Below are positions 16,667 to 25,182 of a stretch of DNA of 55,091 bases, piece after piece (position 1 is the first letter of the stretch; each line of letters opens with the position of its first letter). Position numbers and translations under genes: made by a program. A model generated the notes under the pieces. The model did no database searches and was not told the DNA's origin. It saw nothing but the letters and a program-made list of their open reading frames with translations. This stretch comes from Sphingomonas sp. TREG-RG-20F-R18-01 (GTDB lineage: Bacteria; Pseudomonadota; Alphaproteobacteria; Sphingomonadales; Sphingomonadaceae), in NCBI RefSeq assembly GCF_022662475.1, contig NZ_JAKNQQ010000013.1, positions 1-55,091 on the forward strand, given 5' to 3'.

Positions 16667-16710
16667 CCTCTGGTCTTAGAAGGTCGGACCTCTGGTCTTA
16701 GAAGGTCGGA
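16667..16710. repeat. Perfect 22-bp tandem duplication
   Basis: The 22-bp unit starting CCTCTGGTCTTAG and ending AAGGTCGGA occurs exactly twice head to tail (16667-16688 and 16689-16710). It lies between the divergent mcrB and antitoxin genes. It may be a recent slippage product in a promoter or a doubled operator. Confidence 0.85.
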
Positions 16711-16867
16711 CGAATCTCCGTCCAGTTCCAATGCTATCGCTCGGCTGAACGCCATCAGCGCCCGCGCGGCAGAAGCGGACGCGGCATTCAAAATCGTCTG
16801 TGCGCCTACCGACCGTTGCGTTTATTGCGAATATCCGCTACACCCCTCCCTTACCCGGAGACCGACG

Positions 16868-17326
16868 ATGACCCTCCCTGCCTTCGCAGAACCGCTCGGC
16901 GGGCGTTTGTCCTCGATTGCCGACCGGCATGTCGCGAACCAGCTGCGCAGCGTGATCGCGGCGACCGCGACCGGCGATGCGACGCTTCGCGTGATGGAAG
17001 CGGGTGGGCGTACCCTGACCGAGATCACGCTGACCCCGGGCATGTCCGAGCTACTGATGGACATGCTGCGCCACATCGGCAGCGGGCATGCGGTGACCTT
17101 CGTGCCGATCGGCGAATTGCTCACCACGCAGCAGGCGGCGTATCTGCTCAACGTGTCGCGCCCGCATCTGATCAGCCTGCTCGAGCGCGAGTCGATCCCG
17201 CATCACCGGGTCGGGCGGCACCGGCGGATCCGGGCGGAAGACATCTTCGCCTATAAAGCGCAGCGCGATGCAGCACGCGGCGATGCGCTCGATGCGCTCG
17301 CGGCCGAGGATGCGGACCTGCTGTAG
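16868..17326 (+). CDS. Excisionase-fold antitoxin (MerR/XRE-like helix-turn-helix) of a PIN toxin pair
   Basis: 152 residues. The N-terminal half is a small alpha/beta dimerisation-like region (TLRVMEAGGRTLTEITLTPGMSELLMDML). The C-terminal half is an excisionase-type DNA-binding domain (LLTTQQAAYLLNVSRPHLISLLE then IPHHRVGRHRRIRAEDIFAYK). The stop lies 14 bp before the ATG of a PIN-domain toxin remnant, so this was a type II toxin-antitoxin pair. The antitoxin frame is intact while the toxin is broken. Confidence 0.82.
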   Translation: MTLPAFAEPLGGRLSSIADRHVANQLRSVIAATATGDATLRVMEAGGRTLTEITLTPGMSELLMDMLRHIGSGHAVTFVPIGELLTTQQAAYLLNVSRPHLISLLERESIPHHRVGRHRRIRAEDIFAYKAQRDAARGDALDALAAEDADLL

Positions 17327-17340
17327 CAGGGCCGCGCGCG

Positions 17341-17768
17341 ATGTTCGCCAACCGCTACACTGCCCTGGTCGACGCCTGCTCGCTGGCGAGCGTGATGCGG
17401 CGCAACCTGCTGCTGTCGCTAGCCGAGGCCGAATTCTTCCGGCTGCGGTGATCGGAACGGATCCTCGACGAGACGCAAGCCGCGATCGACACGATGGCCG
17501 AGCGCAAGGGGCCGGCGGACCATGCCGGCCGGGCCGCGCGCGCGCGCGCCAGGCGATGCAGACCGCGTTCGAGGATGCGATGGTCACCGACTATGCGCGC
17601 TATCTCCCGCTCGCCGACGGGTTGCCGGATTCGGACGATGCGCATGTGGTGGCGGCCGCGCTCAAGATGCAGGCGCAGACGATCATCACCGAGAATTTGC
17701 GCGACTTTCCCGCAGATCTGCTCGACCCGCTCGGGATCGAGGCGCGCAGCGCGGACCATGGCGATTGA
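17341..17768 (+). pseudogene. PIN-domain toxin, nonsense plus frameshift
   Basis: The frame opens MFANRYTALVDACSLASVMR (first catalytic Asp in VDAC) and stops at TGA 17449-17451, where related proteins continue with Trp-Ser-Glu. After the stop the same frame continues ERILDETQAAIDTMAERKG. It then loses register in a CG-dinucleotide run at 17534-17549 that is 2 nt too long. The rest, MQTAFEDAMVTDYARYLPL and DSDDAHVVAAALKMQA, carries the remaining PIN acidic residues in another frame and ends at 17768. The toxin ribonuclease cannot be made as one chain. Confidence 0.8.
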
Positions 17769-17818
17769 GGGTACGACGCGCGAGCTCACACGCGAAAAGG
17801 CCGCCCGGGGCAATCGAG

Positions 17819-17846
17819 AGGCCTTACCCCGCAGCGGGGGGCCTTT
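17819..17846 (+). terminator. GC-rich hairpin after toxin remnant
   Basis: AGGCC (17819-17823) pairs with GGCCT (17840-17844), and inside it CCCC pairs with GGGG, followed by a short TTT. It fits a terminator for the toxin-antitoxin unit. The rest of 17769-18104 shows no gene. Confidence 0.5.
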
Positions 17847-18104
17847 GGCGGTTGCTCGACCCGCCGAACGATCCCGCCGACACCGCGCGCCCGTTCACCT
17901 GGACCACGCTGCATCGCCGCCCCGGGCTCAGTGTCCTGTCGAGCAACCCGGCAAGGCGTGACAATCTAGCTCCACGCCGGGTCGGGTGCCGGGACCACGA
18001 TCCGGTCGACGCGCTGCGCCAGGCGCTCCCTAATCTGGAGGCCGAAGGCCGCGGGCTCAAACAGCAAGCGTGTTTCCCGGGGGAAACACAAGCAGTTCGA
18101 CCGT

Positions 18105-18760
18105 ATGACGCGCGCCGACCGTCAGAGCCTGTTCGCGCAGTTCGACCTGCTCCTACCCTATCTCGCCAACCTGCTGCCGCGTGATCAGCGCTAGATGATG
18201 GAACGCCCGTTCTAAAGCCTAGCCACGTCGAAGCGTATCAAGCGGATCGATTGCAAGAGCCCGGACGGCAAACTTTGGGTCCACGTCTTGCGTAATCCCG
18301 ATCAAGGCATGGCGACGATCTTGGATGCCTATATCATAATCTATCGTGCGAGCTTGCTTGCTGACATGACGCGACGCGCGTCAAAGACGCCGCGCACGCT
18401 TCATCCGATGTCCTACGACTTGCTTCGCGCGATCGGGCGGCCGACAACCGGACGCGCCTCTTAGCTGCTCGGGCGGGCGCTCGACCGATTGATGTCGACC
18501 ACGATCAACGCCAACATCCGCGCCGATAACTGCTGCAAAGCGACTCTAGCTGGCTCGACCGCTGAACCCAGCTGGTCGACGAAATTACCGAGCGATCGCG
18601 CTGAATGACGCTCAGATGTCGAACTGGTTTTGAAGGCGTGACGATGTAAGGCGGGATGCTGTCGGTCGACCGTGCTTATTTCGACCTGACCGGGCGGGTT
18701 AGGACACTGGCTGTACCGCGTCGCGCCAGCATGCCGGCGGGGAAGGGGCTCAACGCCCGT
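18105..18760 (+). pseudogene. Plasmid replication initiator (RPA/RepA family) pseudogene
   Basis: One frame reads MTRADRQSLFAQFDLLLPYL, a TAG (18192), MMERPF, a TAA (18213), SLATSKRIKRID, LWVHVLRNPDQGMATILDA, MSYDLLRAIGRPTTGRAS, a TAG (18462) and LLGRALDRLMSTTINANIRA. This matches the replication initiator protein A family (PFFSLAK.KR.KPIDW, NPD.GMATIWDADILI, PYDLLR.IGR.T). Past 18560 the register is lost, but SVDRAYFDLTG and GHWLYRV, a C-terminal hallmark, follow in other frames. Three nonsense codons and at least one indel make it dead. It shows that plasmid DNA was captured here. Confidence 0.72.
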
Positions 18761-18972
18761 TGCGAAACCCGCGCCTCCCAAGCCTCACCGGGCAGTGACC
18801 GATTACGCGGAAACGATCGAGGTCGCGGCGCTGCTGCGGCGTTCTGGAATGAGACTAGAGAAGCTGGCGACCGCCGGCAAAATCACGGATGCGACGATGG
18901 CGCCCCTTCGCGCCGAATGCCCGTGGTGGGACTATCAGACGCTACACGGCAAATGCCGTAGCTCACCTCTAG
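18761..18972 (+). other. Junction segment without recognisable gene
   Basis: A short open frame (18795-18998) reads MTDYAETIEVAALLRRSGMR and ECPWWDYQTLHGK. I do not recognise it. It overlaps the join between the replication-gene relic and the receptor fragment and is probably a third scrap of foreign DNA. Confidence 0.3.
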
Positions 18973-20490
18973 CCGCCGGGTCGTTTAAAGTCTGGTAAGA
19001 CCGGTGGGTTCAACCGCACCTTGTGGTCGGCCGATTTCGACCTGCATCTCGACGGCCGCACCGTGATCGAGGCCGATGTCAGCCATTACGAGACCCGCAG
19101 CGTCGGACTTCCGGGCAGTATCGTCTATTTCGCCGGCGGACTGACGCAATTGCCCAAGGCGATCGACCCGACCCGCATCGGCTACGGCCAGCCGGTGGCC
19201 GGCGTCAATCTGACGACCGACACCGGACTCGCCAAGCTGAAGCATGACTTCGGCAATGGCTGGAGGCTCGAACTCGGCGGCCTGTACTAGAACGCTGACC
19301 GCGGCCTGTACGGCATCACGAACACGCTGACGGACACTAAGGGCGACTATACCGTCACCAAGAACTTCAACGCTGTGCCGCGCTTTACCGTCGCCAGCAA
19401 CAGCGCCTCGCTGACCGTCAGGGTCGACCTGTTTGGACTGGCCAACGATCTCGCGTTCGGCACCAACGGCTTCGTCAAGGGCCAATACACCTATCGCAAC
19501 TCGATCGCGGTGGTGCTTGGCACCGGCAACCTCGCTAATCCAACGGTGCTGCCAAGCAAGCCGACGCCAAACACCGGCGGCGAGTACAAATCAGCGCAAC
19601 TGTTCGTGCAGTCGATCGTCCTGGGCGACACGCTGCATCTCGACGATCGGCTCGCCCTTCAGGGAACCCTAAGCACGTCGTTCCTGAGTTCGACCAGCTG
19701 GTCGAAGACCGGCGCAGTGACGAGTTCGGACACGCGCAACGGCGTGCTCAGTCCGACCGTCAGCCTGACCTACAAGCCGGTGCCGGCGATGACGATCTAT
19801 GCGACCTATGCGAACAATATCGAACAAGGCGAAGGCGCGCCGGCCGGCACCGCCAACGCCAACCAAATCCTGTCGCCCTATCGCGACGAGGAATATGAAG
19901 CGGGCATTAAATATCAGATCGTGCCGGGCTTCCTCCTGAGCGCCGCTGGCTTCCGCATGACGCGGCCGCTGGCGATCAGCAACGCGGTGAGCAACGTTTT
20001 CGCAGTGGTTGGCACGCAGCGCAACTGGGGCGGAGAGCTGTTCGGTCAGGGCGCGCTTACCCCCTCACTCAGCCTGCTGGGCGGAGTGACCTATATCGAC
20101 GCGCGACTGATCGGATCGGGCGTCACCGCCACCAACGACAAGCGTGTCGTCGGCGTGCCGGAGTTCAAAAGCGACGTGACGGCCGACTTCCATCCGCTGT
20201 TCACGCACGGCGTAGCGCTTACGGGCACGGTGCATTATGAAAGCGACCGCGCCGCGACCAACACCGAGTCGAGCTACGCGCCTCCTTATGCGACGGTCGA
20301 CCTTGGCATGCGTTACGCGGCGGCGCTTGGCGGACATCATGAGATCCTGCGTCTGAACGTGATCAACGTCGCGGATAAGCAATATTATTCCTCGATCGCC
20401 GACGGTACGATTGTCGGCAGCCCAGGCGCTAATACCGCGTATTCAGGCGCGCCCCGTACCATACTTGCGAGCGTGGAGTTCGCTCTTTGA
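18973..20490 (+). pseudogene. TonB-dependent siderophore-receptor C-terminal fragment
   Basis: No signal peptide or plug is present; the frame begins inside the barrel (GGFNRTLWSADFDLHLDGRT). It is interrupted once by TAG at 19288-19290, where LGGLY-stop-NADRG suggests an original Gln codon. It then continues in the same frame to 20490, with LSPTVSLTYKPVPAMTIYAT, YRDEEYEAGIKYQIVPG and INVADKQYYSS, and ends FAL. These are hallmarks of FhuA/FpvA-like ferric-siderophore receptors. About 500 codons of an expected 700 or more remain, so the 5' third was lost at the junction near 18970. Confidence 0.78.
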
Positions 20491-20507
20491 CCCACAAATG
20501 GACATTC
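20487..20507 (+). repeat. 21-nt gene-end motif, copy 1
   Basis: Starts TTGACCCA, ends GACATTC. It overlaps the TGA stop of the receptor fragment. See copies at 26520, 27312 and 34188. Confidence 0.55.
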
Positions 20508-20632
20508 CCCAGTCGTTACGTGCTTCCAAGATTCCGACATCCGTTAATTTGTCCGAGCGACGACCGGCAAAAGCGTTGTCCCGTAGCGGTCCAGTGTCGC
20601 CTTACGTCCATTAATTTGTGCATCTCATGGAC

Positions 20633-20652
20633 GGTTTGATCTCAACCAAACC
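20633..20652. terminator. Hairpin at antiporter 3' end
   Basis: GGTTTG and CAAACC form a 6-bp stem with an 8-nt loop, 19 bp beyond the stop of the minus-strand antiporter. There is no strong T-run; low confidence. Confidence 0.3.
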
Positions 20653-20670
20653 GCGGGCACGGTAATCGCT

Positions 20671-21936
20671 TCATTCGCGCACTGGGTCGGTACGCCAGCG
20701 GATTACGCGTTCGATCGTGCCGCCCTGCACGATTACCGAAAACAGCACGACAATATAGGTCGCGGCCAGCGCATAGGCTCGCGCTGGACCGTCGGGCAGG
20801 CCGAGCGCCAGCGCGATCGAAATTCCGCCGCGCAGGCCGCCCCAGATCAGCGTGATCGGCGCGAGCTTTCCCAGCGACAAGAACGGGCGCATCAATGCGA
20901 GCGGCCCCACCACCGACACGCCGCGCGCGAGCAGAACCAGCGGGATCGCGGCCAATCCCAGCACGATCAACCGACCGTCTGCCGGGATGGTCACCACCTC
21001 GAGCCCGATCAACAGGAACAGTACCGAATTGAGGATGTCGTCGATCAACGCCCAGAATTTGATCAGATAGTCGCGCGTCTCATCGCTCATCGCATGCGCT
21101 ACGCCCGGATTGCCGATGATAAGACCAGCGACCGCCATCGCCACCGGACCGCTGACATGTACCTGGCTCGCGAGGGCATAGCCGCCCATCACCACCGCCA
21201 GACTGATCATCACCTCGACCTTGTAATCGTCGATCGAGTGCATCGCCTTATACGCGATCCATCCGGTCACCAGCCCGAGCGCGATGCCGCCGCCAGCTTC
21301 GACGAGGAACAGTTCGCCCGCGTGGGGGAGCGACAGCGGCTGGCCGCTCAGCGCGACCGACAGGATGATCGTGAAGACGACGACACCGACGCCATCGTTG
21401 AACAGGCTTTCACCCGCGACGGTTGCCTGTAGCGTCGGCGGCACCGCGGCGCCCTGCATGATCCCCATCACCGCGACGGGGTCGGTCGGGCTGATCAAAG
21501 CCCCAAACACGAGGCACGAGGCAATTGGAATGTCGAAACCAAGTAGGCCCGCAATCAGCCGGAACCCGGCGCCGATCAGCACGGTCGATAGGATGACCCC
21601 GACCGTGCTCAGGATCAGGATCGGCCAGCGCCCCTTTCGCATCTCGCTCCAATCGACGTGGAGCGCGCCCGCGAACAGCAGGAACGACAGCATTCCATCC
21701 ATCAGCGTGGTGTGGAAGTCGATCCCGGCGATGAAGCGCACGATATCGTGGCTGATCGCGCTGGCCGGCAGGATCCGGTCGAGCCCGACGACGATCAGCG
21801 AGGCAATCGCGCCCATCACCGTTAGCCCGATCGACGGCGGCAGCTTTAGGAAGCGGTGATTGAGATAGCCAAGCGTCGCGGCCAGTACGATGAGGATCGC
21901 GGCGGCGTCGAACGGGGTAATCGAGAGATTGCTCAT
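20671..21936 (-). CDS. CPA1-family Na+/H+ antiporter
   Basis: 421 residues from ATG 21936 (MSNLSITPFDAAAILIVLAA). About twelve membrane segments are visible. The ion-binding region FGALISPTDPVAVMGIM and the following GESLFNDGVGVVVF are hallmark CPA1/NhaP motifs; the C-terminal part has LIWGGLRGGISIALAL. It exchanges protons for Na+ or K+ in the inner membrane. Its start overlaps the stop of the DUF389 gene by 4 bp (ATGA), so both are co-translated. This version lacks the long cytoplasmic tail of some NhaP proteins. Confidence 0.9.
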   Translation of the reverse strand: MSNLSITPFDAAAILIVLAATLGYLNHRFLKLPPSIGLTVMGAIASLIVVGLDRILPASAISHDIVRFIAGIDFHTTLMDGMLSFLLFAGALHVDWSEMRKGRWPILILSTVGVILSTVLIGAGFRLIAGLLGFDIPIASCLVFGALISPTDPVAVMGIMQGAAVPPTLQATVAGESLFNDGVGVVVFTIILSVALSGQPLSLPHAGELFLVEAGGGIALGLVTGWIAYKAMHSIDDYKVEVMISLAVVMGGYALASQVHVSGPVAMAVAGLIIGNPGVAHAMSDETRDYLIKFWALIDDILNSVLFLLIGLEVVTIPADGRLIVLGLAAIPLVLLARGVSVVGPLALMRPFLSLGKLAPITLIWGGLRGGISIALALGLPDGPARAYALAATYIVVLFSVIVQGGTIERVIRWRTDPVRE

Positions 21937-23495
21937 TGTCCTGCCGCTTTCAACGTTACGGTCTGGCCGCCTCCGGGTGCCGGGACCGCCTGCATACCGT
22001 TTTCGCGGAGCAGTGCCGCAATCGCCAGCGCACGGCGCTGGTTGCGCGTCGGTTTGGCGGGCGGGGTGGTGCCAGCCGGGAGGCCAGGGACGGCGAGCGC
22101 GGGGATGTTCCAGCGGCGCGCTTCCCACACTGACAGGATCACCGCCTCACGGCCTGCCGGATCGAGCGTGTCGCGCGACGTCCCGAAACGGATCGCTGGA
22201 AGCTGCGCGAGCGGCGGGACGATCGTGACCTGCCAGCCCTTGGCCGCCGCCATGGCGCGTTGCTCGAGTACGCGGAACGCGTCGGGCCCGGCACCCGGTA
22301 AAGGGGCGGCGGTCGCGCTTGCGCGGTGATGATCGCGGTCGAGCGTCACCGCGTCTTCCGACACACCCGCGGCGAGTGACACCATTCCAACGATCCGCGC
22401 GACTTCGGCGTCTTGAGCGGCTGCGGCGTCGGAGGCCTGGCGCAGTTCGGCGCGTTGCGTCTCGAGCGCGCCGGCGGACGGATCGAGCAGCACCTGATCG
22501 AGCTGGAGCTTGACCGGCTGGCCGAGCCGTTTGGCCAGTTGCGCCTGCAGCGCCTGGCTGTCCTTGGCGCTCTTGCGCGGTGCGATCACCACCGAGCGGA
22601 CCGCGATCGGCGTTCGGTCGAAGTCCACGTCGAGTTGCGTCACGCGCGCGGTTGAGCCGAACGCGCCGTTGAGGAAGGAGCGCACCTGCGTCGCGGTCAC
22701 GGTCTCGCGCGCGATCCGGCCGAGCGACAGCGCAAGCGGCACGCCCATCGCGACGAAAACGAGCATTAGCACGATCGTCTGCGCCCAGCTCTGCGTTCCC
22801 GACAGATAATGACCGAAGCCGTAATAGCGCGCCATGACCGTTGCCGAGAGTGCAATCGTCAGGAAGTTGGTTGCGAACAGCGCGAGCGCACCGCCCAGCA
22901 CCGCCATGTTGCCGGTGGCGAGGCCATAGCCGACCACCGCAAGCGGGGGCATCAGCGCAGTTGCGATCGCGACGCCGACGATCGTCTCGCCGCGACCGCG
23001 GATGATCGCGAAGGTCCCGGCGAGCGCGGCGAACAGCGCGACCAGCAGATCGAACAGATTGGGGCGGGTACGCGCGAGGATTTCCGCGGTCGGTGCCTTT
23101 AGCGGCGAACACAGCACGATCAGCGCGGTGAACGCGACCGCGAGCACCGCGCCGATCACCAGCGCGGTGAGCGCGCGCCGCATTTCACGGAAGTCGAACA
23201 GCGCCAGGCTGAATCCCAACCCGAGGATTGGGTTCATCAACGGCGAAATCAGCATCGCGCCGATCACCACGGCAGGGGACGAGAGCAGCAGGCCGAGCAC
23301 CGCGATCCCGGCGGACATGACGGTCATGAACGCGTAGCGGCCCGACCATCCGCTTTCCTCGGTGATCCGCGCGACGACGCGTTCGTGATCAATCGGACCG
23401 ACCACCGCGAGGCGCCACCATCGATAGAGCTTAAACTTTTCCAGACCCGGATGCGACGGACGTTCGAGCGTTCCTATCGGCGGATTGTCGATCAT
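21933..23495 (-). CDS. DUF389 multi-pass membrane protein
   Basis: 520 residues. The N-terminal half contains the DUF389 membrane domain: GRYAFMTVMSAGIAVLGLLL, then SPAVVIGAMLISPLMNPILG and GVAIATALMPPLAVVGYGLA. The C-terminal half (about 280-520) is soluble and probably periplasmic or cytoplasmic, rich in Ala with alpha/beta pattern (VRSVVIAPRKSAKDSQALQAQ). The biochemical role of the family is not settled. It is the first gene of a two-gene operon with a CPA1 antiporter, which suggests a link to ion or membrane homeostasis. Confidence 0.85.
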   Translation of the reverse strand: MIDNPPIGTLERPSHPGLEKFKLYRWWRLAVVGPIDHERVVARITEESGWSGRYAFMTVMSAGIAVLGLLLSSPAVVIGAMLISPLMNPILGLGFSLALFDFREMRRALTALVIGAVLAVAFTALIVLCSPLKAPTAEILARTRPNLFDLLVALFAALAGTFAIIRGRGETIVGVAIATALMPPLAVVGYGLATGNMAVLGGALALFATNFLTIALSATVMARYYGFGHYLSGTQSWAQTIVLMLVFVAMGVPLALSLGRIARETVTATQVRSFLNGAFGSTARVTQLDVDFDRTPIAVRSVVIAPRKSAKDSQALQAQLAKRLGQPVKLQLDQVLLDPSAGALETQRAELRQASDAAAAQDAEVARIVGMVSLAAGVSEDAVTLDRDHHRASATAAPLPGAGPDAFRVLEQRAMAAAKGWQVTIVPPLAQLPAIRFGTSRDTLDPAGREAVILSVWEARRWNIPALAVPGLPAGTTPPAKPTRNQRRALAIAALLRENGMQAVPAPGGGQTVTLKAAGQ

Positions 23496-23772
23496 CGAGA
23501 GCTCCCGATAGCCGGCCGTGTGACCGGGTTGCGCGATGGTTGTCTGGAAAGCTCCAGGACGGGCGGTGGTAGCGACAGGTCACGAAATGCTCAAATCTGG
23601 CGCATCGCCGACGTCGCGGCAGGGCCGCGTTGCCGAATGGCGGAGGAACGATGCCGTCGCCGAAACATTCATTTAACGAGCGTCCACGCGGCGTGTTGCG
23701 TCGCTGCGGGAAGATTTCGATGAAAGAAAGTGGCAGCCGCCGTCCAGACCGGTTTCAAATGCGAGCCGTTCG

Positions 23773-25182
23773 ATGAAGGCCTGGTTCGTACGCGTCGGCG
23801 ACAAGTTGAGCGCGAGCTACTGGTTCGTACCGTCGATCATGGCGGTGTCGGCGATTGTTCTGGCGGCGCTGATGATCCTGCTCGACAGCGCGGTCGGGTC
23901 GGCATGGATGGACCGGGTCGGCTGGCTCTATGCGGCGCATCCCGACGGTGCGCGACAGATGCTGTCGTCGATCGGCGGATCGATGATCACGGTCGCGGGG
24001 ACCGTATTTTCGGTCACGATCGCCGCGGTCGTCTATGCCTCGGGGCAATACGGGCCGCGGCTGCTGACCAACTTCATGCGGGACCGCGGCAATCAGGTTA
24101 CGCTCGGTACCTTCATCGCGACCTTTCTCTATTGCCTCGTCGTGTTGCGCACGATCCGTTCGGCGGGCGAGAGCGGCGGTTACAGCTTCGTGCCCAATCT
24201 TGCCCTGCTCGTGGCCGTGCTGCTGGCGCTATGCTCGATCGCGGTGCTGATCTTCTTCATTCATCACGTACCAAGCAAGATCCACATCAACAGCGTGATC
24301 GAGGAGATCGGCGAGCGTCTCATCGCCGAGATCGACACCCGCTTTCCCCGTTTCATCGGAAACGCGCCCCGCGCGGCGGACACCAACCCCGATACGCGCG
24401 TACCGGCGACGTTCCGGCGTGATGCGAGTGCGGACGAAGCCGAGCAGCGCACCTTGGTCTGCGCCGGGCGCACTGGGTATATCGAGCTGATCGACGGCGA
24501 CGCGTTGATGGAGCATGCCCGCAAGCACGATCTGATCCTGCGGCTGCAGTATCAGGCGGGCGATTTCACTCACACCGGCCGCGCGCTGATCGAAGCGTGG
24601 CCGCCTGAGCGCTGCGATCTCGAAGCGGCGGCGGCGATCGGCCGTGCCGTTTCGATCGGCTCTCGCCGAACTGCGTTGCAGGATCTGCGCTTCCTGATCG
24701 ATGAACTGGTCGAAATCGCGGCGCGCGCGCTGTCGCCGGGGGTCAACGATCCTTTCACCGCAGTGACCTGCATCGATTGGCTCGGTGCCGCGCTGTCCGA
24801 TCTCGCTGGCCGCGATCTGCCGTCGCCTCTGCGCGCCGACGAACACGGTGCGTTGCGCGTGATTGCACATCCGGAGACGTTCGCGACCTTCATGGACCGC
24901 GCGTTCGGCGCGCTGGCGCAATATAGCGCGGGCGACATGGTCGCCGCGCTACGGTTCCTGGGGGCGCTCGGCGAAGTCGCGCTCGACTGCGACGATCCCG
25001 ACCGGCTCGTGGTGATCGCGGGCTATGGCGATCGACTGGAAGCGCTTTCAAAAAGCGCGCTGTCGGGTTTCAATCGCGAGCGCGTCGAAGAGCGTGCCGC
25101 GCAACTGCGTCGCGCGCTCGGCGAGCCCGATTACAAACGCCGCCTACGCGACAGCGCGGCCTGGCTCGGAGGAACGGCATGA
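23773..25182 (+). CDS. DUF2254 membrane protein
   Basis: 469 residues. Four membrane segments fall in the first 170 residues (SYWFVPSIMAVSAIVLAALM, SMITVAGTVFSVTIAAVVYA, TFIATFLYCLVVLRTI, LALLVAVLLALCSIAVLIFF). A soluble domain follows with AGRTGYIELIDGDAL, LSPGVNDPFTAVTCIDWLGA and DMVAALRFLGALGEVA. This is the standard DUF2254 layout. Function is unknown. It overlaps the next gene by 4 bp and is divergent from the DUF389/antiporter operon across a 277-bp gap with no gene. Confidence 0.88.
   Translation: MKAWFVRVGDKLSASYWFVPSIMAVSAIVLAALMILLDSAVGSAWMDRVGWLYAAHPDGARQMLSSIGGSMITVAGTVFSVTIAAVVYASGQYGPRLLTNFMRDRGNQVTLGTFIATFLYCLVVLRTIRSAGESGGYSFVPNLALLVAVLLALCSIAVLIFFIHHVPSKIHINSVIEEIGERLIAEIDTRFPRFIGNAPRAADTNPDTRVPATFRRDASADEAEQRTLVCAGRTGYIELIDGDALMEHARKHDLILRLQYQAGDFTHTGRALIEAWPPERCDLEAAAAIGRAVSIGSRRTALQDLRFLIDELVEIAARALSPGVNDPFTAVTCIDWLGAALSDLAGRDLPSPLRADEHGALRVIAHPETFATFMDRAFGALAQYSAGDMVAALRFLGALGEVALDCDDPDRLVVIAGYGDRLEALSKSALSGFNRERVEERAAQLRRALGEPDYKRRLRDSAAWLGGTA

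Noticed and set aside
17522..18184. 220-codon + frame after the toxin
   Set aside because: Spans the toxin remnant in the wrong frame and a hairpin; no family match, low-complexity Arg/Pro content.
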